From: Chromatocurvus halotolerans
Lineage (GTDB): Bacteria > Pseudomonadota > Gammaproteobacteria > Pseudomonadales > Halieaceae
Length of the DNA stretch: 64,000 nucleotides
Assembly (NCBI RefSeq): GCF_004340525.1
Contig: NZ_SLWX01000010.1
Span: 62,001-126,000 of the forward strand
Direction: 5' to 3'
Under the pieces are notes generated by a model. It worked only from the letters and a program-made list of their open reading frames with translations. It was not told where the DNA came from and ran no database searches. Below are positions 9,672 through 18,957 of the stretch, one piece after another. A program made the translations under genes and the position numbers. The stretch's first letter is position 1. Each line of letters begins with the position of its first letter.

Positions 9672-10652
9672 TCAGTCCATCGTCAGCATGACCTTGCCGC
9701 GGGCGCGACGCTGGATCATGCAGTCATAGGCCTTGGCGTAGTCCTCGAGGGGGTAGATATCCGTGATAACCGGCTTCAACTCGCCGGACTCGAACATGGC
9801 CCAGAGCTCCTCGATATTGCGCAGGTTCTCCTGCGGCTCCTCACTGGTAAAGCGCCCCCAGAAGACCCCCATGATAGAGCAGCCCTTGAGCAGCGTCAGG
9901 TTGAGTGGAATGCTGGGGATGGGGCCGCTGGCAAAGCCGACCACCAGATAGCGGCCTTTCCAGGCCATGCCGCGTATCGCCGGTTCGGAAAAATCACCGC
10001 CGACCGGATCGTAGACCACATCCACGCCCTTGCCGTCGGTCAGCGTCTTGATGGCGTTCTTGAGATCGACCTCACTGTAATTGATAACCTCATCCGCGCC
10101 CAGCTTGCGGCACAGCTCCAGTTTCTCGTCGCTGCTGGCCGCTGCGATCACCCGGGCACCCATGTGCTTGCCCAGCTCGACCGCGGTGACGCCCACGCCA
10201 CCAGCCGCGCCCAGCACCAGCAGGGTCTCGCCGGGCTGCAGGTTGGCCCGCTGCTTCAGCGCGTGGTAGGACGTAAAGTACGTCACCGAGACCCCTGCCG
10301 CCTGAACATGGCTCAGCGCTTCGGGCTTGCGGAAAACACCGTTTTCGTTCACCGCAATCCGCTCGCAGAAGGCGCCCACGCCGGCCATGGAAATCACGCT
10401 TTCGCCGACGGAAAAGCGGGTCACCTTGTCGCCCACTGCGCTGACTACGCCGGCGCACTCACCGCCCGGGATGAACGGCAGATCCGGCTGCATCTGGTAC
10501 TTGCCCTGGATGATCAGCACGTCCGGAAAATTGAGGCCGGCGGCTTTCACGTCGATCAGAACATCGTGCTCCCCGAGCTCCGGCTCCGGCCAGTCCGTCA
10601 CCAGGTCCAGCTTTTCGGGACCGCCATGTTCCCTGCATACCAACGCTTTCAT
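9672..10652 (-). CDS. NADPH:quinone oxidoreductase-like MDR protein
   Basis: 326-aa medium-chain dehydrogenase/reductase of the zeta-crystallin/QOR type. It has the GroES-like N-terminal domain (AAGLNFPDVLI, about residues 35-45; FIPGGECAGVV, about 60-70) and the nucleotide motif GAAGGVGVTAVELGKH (about 148-163). The zinc-ligand set of true alcohol dehydrogenases is not present, as in QORs. Members next to acyl-CoA genes often reduce enoyl or enone substrates. It is the eighth gene of the operon that starts at 18800. The start ATG at 10652 begins MKALVCREHGGPEKL, typical for the family. Confidence 0.88.
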   Translation of the reverse strand: MKALVCREHGGPEKLDLVTDWPEPELGEHDVLIDVKAAGLNFPDVLIIQGKYQMQPDLPFIPGGECAGVVSAVGDKVTRFSVGESVISMAGVGAFCERIAVNENGVFRKPEALSHVQAAGVSVTYFTSYHALKQRANLQPGETLLVLGAAGGVGVTAVELGKHMGARVIAAASSDEKLELCRKLGADEVINYSEVDLKNAIKTLTDGKGVDVVYDPVGGDFSEPAIRGMAWKGRYLVVGFASGPIPSIPLNLTLLKGCSIMGVFWGRFTSEEPQENLRNIEELWAMFESGELKPVITDIYPLEDYAKAYDCMIQRRARGKVMLTMD

Positions 10653-10732
10653 CGTTTTTCCCCTGCGCTACCGCGCTGTCGCTGAATGAAGAAACAGCGC
10701 CCTGAAGCGCCGTCTGTCGGGTTTATCGGGGC

Positions 10733-11911
10733 TCAGGCTACCTCGAACAGGCCCGCGGCCCCCATACCGCCACCGACACACATGGTAACCACCACATATT
10801 TGACGCCCCGGCGTTTACCCTCGATCAGCGCGTGGCCGATCATGCGTGAGCCACTCATGCCGTAGGGATGGCCAACGGAAATGGCGCCCCCATTGACATT
10901 CAATGTGTCGTTATCTATGCCGAGCTGATCACGGCAGTAGATGACCTGAACCGCGAACGCCTCATTCAGCTCCCACAGACCGATATCGCCCACCGACAGG
11001 CCGTGCTGCTTGAGCAGCCGGGGCACAGCGAACACGGGGCCAATGCCCATTTCGTCCGGCTCACAGCCGGCAACAGCCATGCCACGATAATAGCCTAGGG
11101 GTGTCAGCCCGAGTCGCTGGGCCTCGCCCGCCTCCATCAGCACCTGGGCAGACGACCCGTCGGAGAGCTGTGAGGCATTGCCGGCGGTAATCGTGCCGCC
11201 CTCGATCACCGTTTTCAGGCCCGCCAGTCCCTCGGCCGTGGTTGCGCGCAAGCCCTCGTCGGCAGATACCGTCGCCTCTGCCTCTGATTGCTCACCGGTT
11301 TCCTTGTTCCAGACAATGCGCGTGCAGGTGACCGGGGTCAGCTCATCGTCAAAACGTCCCGCTTCATAGGCGGCCGCCGTGCGCTGCTGTGACTGCAGGC
11401 CGTACGCATCCATCTGCTCGCGGGAAACGCCGTAACGCTTCGCCACCACTTCCGCCGTCTGCAGCATGGGCATGTGGATATCCGGATGCATGGCGACCAG
11501 TTCGTCGTCCACCATGCGATGCACGTTCATGTGCTCGTTCTGCACCAGCGAGATGGACTCGAGGCCGCCGGCGACCGCGCAGGTCATGCCGTCGTGCAGG
11601 ATCTGCTTGGCCGCGGTGGCAACGGCCATGAGTCCGGATGAGCACTGGCGATCCAGCGTCATCCCGGGAACCGAGACCGGCAGGCCCGCGCGCAGCGCAA
11701 TCTGGCGGGCGACGTTCTGTCCCGTCGAGCCCTGCTGCAGTGCGCAACCCATGATCACATCCTCTACCTGTGCCGGATCGATACCCGCGCGGCGCACCGC
11801 TTCAGCGACAGATGCCGCGCCCAGGGTCGCGCCCGGCAGATTGTTGAACCCGCCCCGGTAGGCCTTGCCAATCGGGGTGCGGGCGGTCGATACAATGACA
11901 GCTTCTCTCAT
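10733..11911 (-). CDS. Acetyl-CoA acyltransferase (thiolase)
   Basis: 392-aa thiolase. The acyl-accepting Cys is in [13 protein letters not shown] (about residues 84-96), the [15 protein letters not shown] motif supplies the active-site His (about 345-359), and the second Cys is in [11 protein letters not shown] near the C-terminus. It should cleave a 3-ketoacyl-CoA with free CoA, giving acetyl-CoA or propionyl-CoA. GGAGAACATC precedes the ATG at 11911. In the operon it follows the SDR and MaoC genes that make its substrate. It belongs to the AtoB/FadA-like degradative branch rather than to the SCP2 type. Confidence 0.92.
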   Translation of the reverse strand: MREAVIVSTARTPIGKAYRGGFNNLPGATLGAASVAEAVRRAGIDPAQVEDVIMGCALQQGSTGQNVARQIALRAGLPVSVPGMTLDRQCSSGLMAVATAAKQILHDGMTCAVAGGLESISLVQNEHMNVHRMVDDELVAMHPDIHMPMLQTAEVVAKRYGVSREQMDAYGLQSQQRTAAAYEAGRFDDELTPVTCTRIVWNKETGEQSEAEATVSADEGLRATTAEGLAGLKTVIEGGTITAGNASQLSDGSSAQVLMEAGEAQRLGLTPLGYYRGMAVAGCEPDEMGIGPVFAVPRLLKQHGLSVGDIGLWELNEAFAVQVIYCRDQLGIDNDTLNVNGGAISVGHPYGMSGSRMIGHALIEGKRRGVKYVVVTMCVGGGMGAAGLFEVA

Positions 11912-11948
11912 GATGTTCTCCTTGTCGCGGCGCCATCGCCGGCGTGAT

Positions 11949-12869
11949 TCAGTCCAGCTTGATGCCCAGACCCTCTGCGGCCTTGCCGATCATTTTCCCG
12001 GTCTGCTCAAAACCCGCCTTGAGGGCACGCTCGCCATCGCTTGCCGCAATGGCATCCCAGTGCGCCGCAATGCCCTCGGGCGTCTGCTCTTCGGGTGACA
12101 GCCACAGGCCATCGCTCTCGACAATCCGGGCCACGGCAAAGCTGCCGGCGCCAGCAGCCAGAATGGTGTGCGTGGGCGCGTCTTCGCTGACCAGGTAGAG
12201 TACGGCGGGCGTGACGGTTTCCGGGGTCAGCAGCTCAAAGGCCTTTTCCGGCATCAGGCCCTCGGTCATGCGCGTGCCTGCGGTCGGCGCCAGGGCGTTG
12301 ACGCGGATGTTGTACTTGGCGCCCTCCTGAACGAGGGTGTTCATCAGCCCGACAACCCCCATTTTGGCAGCACCATAGTTGGTCTGCCCGAAGTTGCCGT
12401 AGAGACCGGACGACGATGTCGTCACGACAATGCGGCCATATTCCTGCTCCTTCATGATGTCCCAGACGGCCTTGGTGCAGTAGACCGTGCCCATGAGGTG
12501 CACATCGACCACCAGCCGGAAATCCTCCATGCTGCCCTTGCTGAAGCTCTTGTCGCGCAGGATTCCGGCGTTGTTGACCAGAATGTCGATACGGCCCCAC
12601 TGGTCCATGGCCTGGGCCACCATGGCCTTCACTTCCTCTTCCTTCGCCACGTTGGCGCCGTTGGCGATCGCCTCACCGCCGGCGGCCTCGATCTCGGCGA
12701 CGACAGCATGCGCTGCGTCACTCGAACCGCCGGTGCCGTCCTTGCTGCTGCCAAGGTCATTGACCACGACCTTCGCACCGCGCTTCGCCAGCTCGATGGC
12801 GTGGCAGCGCCCCAGGCCCTGGCCGGCACCGGTCACGATAGCCACTTTACCGTCATATCGAATCGTCAT
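11949..12869 (-). CDS. MFE-2-like SDR, probable (R)-3-hydroxyacyl-CoA dehydrogenase
   Basis: 306-aa SDR. It has TGAGQGLGR (about residues 14-22) and the long insertion [17 protein letters not shown] (about 42-58) characteristic of the dehydrogenase part of peroxisomal multifunctional enzyme 2 and actinobacterial Hsd4A. NNAG and the catalytic YGAAK follow. The start at ATG 12869 gives [14 protein letters not shown]; the upstream in-frame extension overlaps the MaoC gene and is not SDR-like. The expected reaction is NAD-dependent oxidation of (R)-3-hydroxyacyl-CoA made by the adjacent MaoC hydratase. Confidence 0.88.
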   Translation of the reverse strand: MTIRYDGKVAIVTGAGQGLGRCHAIELAKRGAKVVVNDLGSSKDGTGGSSDAAHAVVAEIEAAGGEAIANGANVAKEEEVKAMVAQAMDQWGRIDILVNNAGILRDKSFSKGSMEDFRLVVDVHLMGTVYCTKAVWDIMKEQEYGRIVVTTSSSGLYGNFGQTNYGAAKMGVVGLMNTLVQEGAKYNIRVNALAPTAGTRMTEGLMPEKAFELLTPETVTPAVLYLVSEDAPTHTILAAGAGSFAVARIVESDGLWLSPEEQTPEGIAAHWDAIAASDGERALKAGFEQTGKMIGKAAEGLGIKLD

Positions 12870-12900
12870 TCCTGCTTCCTCTTGTTCGTTGATGCCTGCT

Positions 12901-13365
12901 TCAGGCGCATACCACCATGGACAGCCATTCTGCCGCCAGGGCCGGCGTCTCCTCGCCCTCAATCTCCACCGTCACGCTCGACTTGATCAGGAAGCGATTG
13001 TCATCCTTCTGCGTGACATCGAGAATTTCGGAATGCACGCGCACGCGCTTGCCCGCGCGCACCGGCGCGAGAAAACGCACTTTGTCGAAGCCGTAGTTGA
13101 TACCCATCACCATGTTCTCGGGGAACACGCCCTCTTCCTCGCTCATCTTGACCAGCATAGACAGCGTGAGGAAGCCGTGGGCAATCGTGCCCCCGAAGGG
13201 GGTCTGCGCCGCGCGCTCCTCGTCGATGTGAATGAACTGGTGGTCCTCCGTGCAGTCGGCAAAGGCATTGATGCGTGCCTGGTCTATGGTGACCCAGGGG
13301 CCGGGCGGAAACTTCACGCCCTTCTGCTTCAGCATGTCAGCCTTGGGCACTGTCGTTACTGCCAT
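12901..13365 (-). CDS. MaoC-like (R)-specific enoyl-CoA hydratase
   Basis: 154-aa hotdog-fold hydratase of the NodN/MaoC type. The active-site pattern FADCTEDHQFIHIDEERA (about residues 35-52) contains the Asp/His pair of R-hydratases, and PFGGTIAHGFLTLS (about 56-69) is the second family motif. It should add water to a trans-2-enoyl-CoA with R stereochemistry, which fits the MFE-2-like dehydrogenase 31 bases downstream. GGAGAT precedes the ATG at 13365. Confidence 0.9.
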   Translation of the reverse strand: MAVTTVPKADMLKQKGVKFPPGPWVTIDQARINAFADCTEDHQFIHIDEERAAQTPFGGTIAHGFLTLSMLVKMSEEEGVFPENMVMGINYGFDKVRFLAPVRAGKRVRVHSEILDVTQKDDNRFLIKSSVTVEIEGEETPALAAEWLSMVVCA

Positions 13366-13437
13366 TGTCGTTATCTCCGTGTTGTCATAAAGGGTTCGCC
13401 TCAGGTCCGGACCTTGGCCGGGCCACCGGGACTGGCG

Positions 13438-14688
13438 TCAGCCATCCCGGAATGTGGCGTTGACGTCCTGTTGTCCAGCGTATTTTTTCAGCTCGTTGCG
13501 GCCCACAACCATACGGTGCACGGCATCCGGACCATCGGCGAGGCGCAGCGTGCGCTGCGCCATGTACATACCCGCCAGCGGTGTATCCTGGGAAACGCCG
13601 AGTCCGCCAAACATCTGTATCGCCTCGTCGACAATGCGGATGGTGACGTTGGGCACGACGGTCTTGATCATGGAGATCCACACCCTTGCCTCGCGCGGGT
13701 CGACGTTGTCCATCATCCAGGCCGCCTTGAGCGTCAGCAGACGCGCCTGCTCGATATCCATGCGCGCATTGGCAACGATGTCAATGTTGCCGCCGAGACG
13801 GGCCAGCGGCTTGCCGAAGGCCACCCGTGTCGTCGCGCGCTCGCACATGAGCCGGAGGGCCTTTTCCGCCGCGCCCAGGGCACGCATGCAGTGATGTATG
13901 CGTCCCGGCCCCAGGCGGCCCTGGGAAATCTCGAAGCCGCGGCCGGCACCGAGAATGATGTTGTCCTTAGGCACCCGCGCGTTATTGAAGCGCAGGTGCA
14001 TATGGCCGTGCGGTGCGTCATCCATCGAGAACACCTGCATTGGCCGGATGATCTCAACACCGGGATTGTCCAGAGGCACGAGGATCTGCGACTGCTGCTG
14101 GTGCTTCGGCGCCTCCGGATCCGTCTTGACCATGACGATCATGATCCTGCAGCGCGGGTCACCGGCGCCGGAGATCCAGTGCTTCTCGCCGTTGATTACC
14201 CACTCGTCGCCCTCCAGAACTGCGCTGGTGCTGATGTTGGTCGCGTCGGAGGAGGCAACGCCCGGCTCGGTCATGGCGTAGGCCGAACGGATTTCACCCG
14301 CCAACAGCGGCTCAAGCCACTCAGCCTTCTGCGCCTCGCTGCCGTATTTGTGCAACACTTCCATATTGCCGGTGTCCGGCGCCGCACAATTGAACACCTC
14401 CGCCGCGATGTGCGACTTGCCCATCTCCTCGGCGAGGTAGGCGTACTCTACCGTCGTCAGGCCAGAACCGTGCTCTCCGTCCGTCAGGAAGAAGTTCCAC
14501 AGACCCTGTGCCCGGGCCTCGCGCTTGAGTCCCTCCATGATCTCGATCTGACGATCAGTGAACTGCCATCGGTCCCCCACCGCGATTTGCGCCATGTATT
14601 CCGCCTCGACCGGCTCAATGTGCTCGCTGATGAATTGCTTTACCCGCTCGAGCAGCGGCGCCACTTTCTCTGAAATGCCAAGATCCAT
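13438..14688 (-). CDS. Acyl-CoA dehydrogenase (ACAD10/11-like)
   Basis: 416-aa flavoprotein of the acyl-CoA dehydrogenase family. The FAD/substrate region (YAMTEPGVASSDATN, about residues 135-149; WISGAGDPRCRI) and the C-terminal segment MFGGLGVSQDTPLAG and LRLADGPDAVHR are characteristic of the longer ACAD10/11-like subgroup. It would introduce the 2,3 double bond that MaoC hydrates. AGGAGT precedes the ATG. Six bases separate it from the upstream CoA ligase. Chain-length preference is unknown. Confidence 0.9.
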   Translation of the reverse strand: MDLGISEKVAPLLERVKQFISEHIEPVEAEYMAQIAVGDRWQFTDRQIEIMEGLKREARAQGLWNFFLTDGEHGSGLTTVEYAYLAEEMGKSHIAAEVFNCAAPDTGNMEVLHKYGSEAQKAEWLEPLLAGEIRSAYAMTEPGVASSDATNISTSAVLEGDEWVINGEKHWISGAGDPRCRIMIVMVKTDPEAPKHQQQSQILVPLDNPGVEIIRPMQVFSMDDAPHGHMHLRFNNARVPKDNIILGAGRGFEISQGRLGPGRIHHCMRALGAAEKALRLMCERATTRVAFGKPLARLGGNIDIVANARMDIEQARLLTLKAAWMMDNVDPREARVWISMIKTVVPNVTIRIVDEAIQMFGGLGVSQDTPLAGMYMAQRTLRLADGPDAVHRMVVGRNELKKYAGQQDVNATFRDG

Positions 14689-14693
14689 CGTTG

Positions 14694-16457
14694 TTACTCC
14701 TGGGTTGTTCCGTTTGTCAGGTGGGTCGGCTTCGGGGACGCCGATGAGGCACCGGCCGCAAGCAGGTCGGAATACCGGGATTTCAGCTCCCGCTTGAAGA
14801 TCTTCCCCGACGCGATTCGTGGCAGTGGCTCATGGGTGAACCACACATGTCCGGGCAGCTTGAAAGCCGCCAGATGACCGTGGAGATGTTCGTGCAGGGC
14901 GGCCGGGTCAAGTACGCTGTTGGGCTGCAGCACAATGACAGCTCCCACTGCCTCGCCCAGACGTTCGTCGGGCAGACCGAAAACGGCAACCTCGAACACC
15001 GCCGGGTGCCGATAGATCGCCGCCTCGACCTCGAGACAGCTGATGTTCTCCCCCCCGCGGATGATGATTTCTTTCTTGCGATCGACGATGTAAAGAAAGC
15101 CGCTGTCGTCGAGATAGCCAATGTCGCCGGTGTGAAACCAGCCGTTGCGGAAGGCCTCAGCGCTTGCCTCGGGTCGATTCCAGTAGCCGCGGCAGTTGGC
15201 CGGTGAGCGGATGCACACCTCGCCGTGCTCACCCGCAGCCAGCTGTCGCTGCGAATCATCGAGGATGGCAATATCGGTCACGGCAGGCACCGTCCGCCCG
15301 GTGCTGTGGGGATTGGCCAGGTAGAAGGCACCGCTGTTCACCGCGCCCAGCGCGTTGGTCTCGGTCAGACCGTAGCCGATGCCGGGGGATGACTTGCGAA
15401 AGGCGTCCTGGATCTTGCCCACCTGGTCCGGAGGCCGCGCTGCACCGCCGGCGAAAATCTCCGTCAGCGAGGAAAGATCGCGGCTCGATTTTCGCGCCGC
15501 CGCCTGCAACTCCGCCGACATGGTTGGCACACCGGTAAACCAGGTCACCTTTTCCACCTCGATCAGGCGCAGCGCTTCCTCGACATCCCACTTGTACATG
15601 ATGACCAGCTTGCGGCCGGTAATCAGGGACAGCAGAAAGGCTGAGTGGCTGGCAGTGCAATGGAACAGGGGAATGGTCAGCAGGCCGCAGGCCGGTAGCG
15701 ATGGCGCGTCTTTCGCCGACGGCGACAGCGTCTTGGTGACCGTACCCATGAGTATCCAGCTGTAGAGTGCCGACAGAATACCGCGGTGTGAGGACAGCGC
15801 GCCTTTGGGGTGGCCGGTAGAGCCCGAGGTATACATGATGGTGGCGTAGTCGTCCGGCGCTACCGCAATCTCGGGCATTGCCGCACCGGCGCGAGCGGCG
15901 ACAACATCGGCAAACGGGGTGGCCGTGACCTCGAGCCCGCTGCAGTCATCAATCCCGATCAGGCGCAGCGCCAGCGGCTGCACCAGCGGCGCCAGTCGCC
16001 CGACACGGACCCGGTCAGCCACCACAAGACGTGCGCCGCTGTCGCGAAGTCCGTAGTCGAGTTCCTCCGTCGTCCACCAGGCGTTCATTGGCACAGCCAC
16101 CGCACCGATCGACAGCACGGCCATGAAGCTGATCATCCACTGCGGATTGTTGCGGCTGAGGATTGCCACGCGATCGCCGGGCGCAACGCCGTAATCCTCA
16201 CGCAGCGCCGTCGCCAGCGCTGCCGACTGTGACCAGGCCTGCGCATAGGTCAGCCGCTCGCCCTGGTAGACAGCGAACTCTTTCTCGGCATGACGCCGCA
16301 TGAGCTGGAAATACTGCCCCATATTGACAGGCATTGCAGCGTAATTACGATACTCGACGCCATCCACTTCGGCGGTATTCAGTGCGAAGGGCTGCCCGGG
16401 CGCCGTCAGACGGGCGACCTCTTCCTCGAAGGCGACCAGCTGCGGATGCAGTGGCAT
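14694..16457 (-). CDS. Acyl-CoA synthetase (AMP-forming)
   Basis: 587-aa ANL-superfamily ligase. It has the P-loop-like A3 motif YTSGSTGHPKG (about residues 208-218), a YGLTETNA motif (about 370) and the hinge/A8 region TGDIGYLDDSGF (about 465), then RKKEIIIRGGENIS and the C-terminal catalytic Lys region ASGKIFKRELK. It activates a carboxylic acid to its CoA ester for the pathway encoded around it. The ATG overlaps the stop of the preceding acyl-CoA dehydrogenase. Medium/long-chain or side-chain acids are plausible substrates; the sequence does not decide. Confidence 0.92.
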   Translation of the reverse strand: MPLHPQLVAFEEEVARLTAPGQPFALNTAEVDGVEYRNYAAMPVNMGQYFQLMRRHAEKEFAVYQGERLTYAQAWSQSAALATALREDYGVAPGDRVAILSRNNPQWMISFMAVLSIGAVAVPMNAWWTTEELDYGLRDSGARLVVADRVRVGRLAPLVQPLALRLIGIDDCSGLEVTATPFADVVAARAGAAMPEIAVAPDDYATIMYTSGSTGHPKGALSSHRGILSALYSWILMGTVTKTLSPSAKDAPSLPACGLLTIPLFHCTASHSAFLLSLITGRKLVIMYKWDVEEALRLIEVEKVTWFTGVPTMSAELQAAARKSSRDLSSLTEIFAGGAARPPDQVGKIQDAFRKSSPGIGYGLTETNALGAVNSGAFYLANPHSTGRTVPAVTDIAILDDSQRQLAAGEHGEVCIRSPANCRGYWNRPEASAEAFRNGWFHTGDIGYLDDSGFLYIVDRKKEIIIRGGENISCLEVEAAIYRHPAVFEVAVFGLPDERLGEAVGAVIVLQPNSVLDPAALHEHLHGHLAAFKLPGHVWFTHEPLPRIASGKIFKRELKSRYSDLLAAGASSASPKPTHLTNGTTQE

Positions 16458-17593
16458 CAGAAACCGCTCAGGCGCGCGAAGCGGTCGAGGTGATAGTTGT
16501 AGTCACCGAACTGGTGTTGAAGCACCCGTGCACGCTTGATGAAAAAGCCGATCTCGTGCTCGTCCGTCATGCCAATGCCGCCGTGCATCTGTATTCCTTC
16601 ATTGGTCGAGAGCGTCGCCACCTCGCACAGCTTGGCCTTGGCCGCGCTCGCCAGCAGGGGAAGCTCCGGATCTTCCGCGTCGATCGCCTGCAGCGCCTGC
16701 AGCACAATGGAGCGCGAGAGCTCAAGCTCGGCGAACAGGTGCGCGGCGCGATGCTGCAGACCCTGGAAGGATCCGATGACCCTGCCGAACTGCTTGCGCT
16801 CGCCCAGGTAGGCAACGGTGCGCTCGAACGCCTCCGTGGCCAGCCCGAGCAGCATCGCCGACAGGCCGATCGAGGCAATGTCCAGTGTGCGCGACAGCCC
16901 CGGCCAGGCGGCTCCGATATCGCCAATGACGTTGTCGCTGTCAACGTGTACGTCATGCAGCGTCAGCACGCCGACGTTACGCGAATCGACCAGGTGGCGA
17001 CGCTCCACATGCACACCCGGCGCGCCGGCCTCGACCAGGAAAGCGCTCAGACCGTGCTCAGCGCCGGGCCGCCCCTCGCTGCGCGCAATCACGATAAAGG
17101 CATCGGCGACATGGGCATCCGTCACCAGGCACTTGCTGCCTTCCAGGATGACATGTTCACCGTGCCGAGTGGCACGCAGGGCCGTGCGCAGTGGCGCATG
17201 ATGGGCGTTCTCCTGCAGTGCCAGCGTCAGAATCTTCTCGCCGCTGGCGATTGCCGGCAGCCAATGTTCTTTCTGTGCCTCGGTGCCAAGCTCCGCAAGC
17301 GCCGTGGCAGCCACCAGGACACTCGACTCCAGGGGCGACGCACTGAGATTGCGCCCCGCCTGCTCCAGCACCAGACCGAGGCCGGTGTAGCCATAGCCCA
17401 GCCCGCCGTAGGCTTCCGGGATGGCAATTCCCGCCCAGCCCATGTCGGCCATATCCCGCCACACTGCGGGGTCGAATCCGGTCTCATCGTCACTATCGCG
17501 CAGCTTGCGCAGGTGTGACACCGTTGCCCGGTCCGCGAGAAAGCCCGCGGCGGCATCCTTGAGCATTACCTGATCTTCATTCAATACCAGCAT
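16457..17593 (-). CDS. Acyl-CoA dehydrogenase, subunit lacking the catalytic glutamate
   Basis: 378-aa acyl-CoA dehydrogenase. The family fold is clear (IAIPEAYGGLGYGYTGLG near residue 55; QFGRVIGSFQGLQHRAA near 270; QMHGGIGMTDEHEIG near 340). The C-terminal stretch where the catalytic Glu normally sits (the YEGTS/EGGTSE position) reads RARVLQHQFGDYNYH and carries none. This is the pattern of the non-catalytic partner in heteromeric enzymes. The ATG at 17593 begins MLVLNEDQVMLK; the upstream in-frame residues overlap the next gene's end. Translationally coupled to the ligase gene. Confidence 0.88.
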   Translation of the reverse strand: MLVLNEDQVMLKDAAAGFLADRATVSHLRKLRDSDDETGFDPAVWRDMADMGWAGIAIPEAYGGLGYGYTGLGLVLEQAGRNLSASPLESSVLVAATALAELGTEAQKEHWLPAIASGEKILTLALQENAHHAPLRTALRATRHGEHVILEGSKCLVTDAHVADAFIVIARSEGRPGAEHGLSAFLVEAGAPGVHVERRHLVDSRNVGVLTLHDVHVDSDNVIGDIGAAWPGLSRTLDIASIGLSAMLLGLATEAFERTVAYLGERKQFGRVIGSFQGLQHRAAHLFAELELSRSIVLQALQAIDAEDPELPLLASAAKAKLCEVATLSTNEGIQMHGGIGMTDEHEIGFFIKRARVLQHQFGDYNYHLDRFARLSGF

Positions 17594-17618
17594 GTCTTTT
17601 CTCCGCTGATCGCCGGAC

Positions 17619-18800
17619 TCACGCGTCCGGCAGGCCAAGTACGCGCTTGGCGACAATGTTCAGCTGCACCTCGCTGGTACCGCCCTCAATGGAATTGCCC
17701 TTGGAGCGCAGCCAGCTGCGCGCCGCCTCGCCACCGCGATAGACATCACCTTCCCAGCCCAGGGCGTTCTCACCGCCCACGGCAACGTTCAGCTCGTTTC
17801 GACGCTTGTTCAGTTCGGTGCCGTAATACTTGAAAATTGACGACGCAGCGCCGAGACCCTGGCCGGCCTTCACTTCATCGCCGACCCGGGCCATGGTGGC
17901 GGCGAAGCAGCGCGCGTCGAGCTGGTACTGGGCAATGGACTGGCGCAGCGCGCTGTTGTCGAGGCGACCCTCTGCATCCGTACCGACGGTTTCGAGTGCC
18001 GTTTTACCGGGCGAGGGACCACTGCTCGCGCCGAAGCCGGAAATCATTTCCCGCTCATGGGTCAGCAGGTATTTCGCGATCGCCCAGCCCTTGCCCTCAT
18101 CGCCGACGCGATTTTTCTTTTCCGCGCGGACGTTGTCGAAAAAGGTCTCACAGAAGGGAGAGGAACCGCTGATCAGGCGAATCGGGCGGGTGGTCACACC
18201 CGGCGACGCCATGTCGAAGAGCACAAAACTGATGCCCTCGTGCTTGGACCCACTGTTGTCGGTGCGCACGAGGCAGAATATCCAGTCTGCCTTGTTGGCG
18301 TAGGAGGTCCAGACCTTCTGGCCGTTGATCGTGTAGTGATCGCCGTGGTCCTCGGCGCGGGTCTGAAGGCTGGCGAGGTCCGAGCCGGCATTCGGCTCGG
18401 AATAGCCCTGGCACCAGCGGATTTCGCCACGACAGATCGGCGGCAGGTGTTCCTGCTTCTGCTCCTCATTGCCGAACTTGAGAAGCGCCGGTCCCAGCAT
18501 CGAGATCCCGAAACTGTCCAGTGGACGCCGCGCGCCGATACGGGCCATCTCCTCCCGAAGCACACGCTGTTCCTCCGCATCCAGGCCACCGCCACCGTAC
18601 TCCCGTGGCCAGTGAGGTACGGTCCAGCCGCGCCCGGCCATACGCTCACACCAGAGCTGCTGATCGGGGTGGGCTACCTCGGGGTTGCGCCCACCCATGT
18701 AGTAGTCTTCAAAGCTTTGCACAGGCTCGCGCATGGTCGGCGGGCAGTTGTGTTCAAGCCACTCGCGCGCCTCGGCGCGGAATTGCGTCAGGTCGGTCAC
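17619..18800 (-). CDS. Acyl-CoA dehydrogenase, catalytic-type subunit
   Basis: 393-aa acyl-CoA dehydrogenase with QGYSEPNAGSDLA (about residues 125-137), INGQKVWTSYANKAD and a C-terminal NSIEGGTSEVQLNIVAKR that includes the expected active-site Glu. The GTG start at 18800 gives MTDLTQFRAEAREWL and follows GAGG by seven bases, which is better supported than the upstream in-frame start at 18830. First gene of the minus-strand beta-oxidation operon; the neighbouring 378-aa enzyme is its likely partner subunit. Confidence 0.9.
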   Translation of the reverse strand: MTDLTQFRAEAREWLEHNCPPTMREPVQSFEDYYMGGRNPEVAHPDQQLWCERMAGRGWTVPHWPREYGGGGLDAEEQRVLREEMARIGARRPLDSFGISMLGPALLKFGNEEQKQEHLPPICRGEIRWCQGYSEPNAGSDLASLQTRAEDHGDHYTINGQKVWTSYANKADWIFCLVRTDNSGSKHEGISFVLFDMASPGVTTRPIRLISGSSPFCETFFDNVRAEKKNRVGDEGKGWAIAKYLLTHEREMISGFGASSGPSPGKTALETVGTDAEGRLDNSALRQSIAQYQLDARCFAATMARVGDEVKAGQGLGAASSIFKYYGTELNKRRNELNVAVGGENALGWEGDVYRGGEAARSWLRSKGNSIEGGTSEVQLNIVAKRVLGLPDA

Positions 18801-18835
18801 GGCAATGCCTCTTTTCACGTTCTTCCACAATTTTG

Positions 18836-18864
18836 AACATACAGTATGTTTTGCTGTCGCTCAA
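18836..18864 (-). promoter_or_regulatory. Promoter of the beta-oxidation operon with overlapping palindromic operator
   Basis: The minus strand has TTGAGC (18864-18859), a 17-base spacer and TATGTT (18841-18836). The -10 hexamer lies inside the perfect inverted repeat AACATAC-A-GTATGTT (18836-18850), a typical size and placement for a repressor such as a TetR-family acyl-CoA sensor. No regulator gene is adjacent. Confidence 0.6.
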
Positions 18865-18957
18865 GTATTCCCCGGTGGCGACACACAGCCCGCTCTCGAA
18901 ACACCGGCATGGATTGCAGTATGATGCAGGCCCATGCACTTCGCACCGGCGACCCCC

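Noticed and set aside
12487-14673. 728-codon plus-strand open frame opposite MaoC and acyl-CoA dehydrogenase
   Set aside because: Antisense shadow of well-supported genes in GC-rich DNA; composition is His/Arg/Leu-rich with no recognisable domain.
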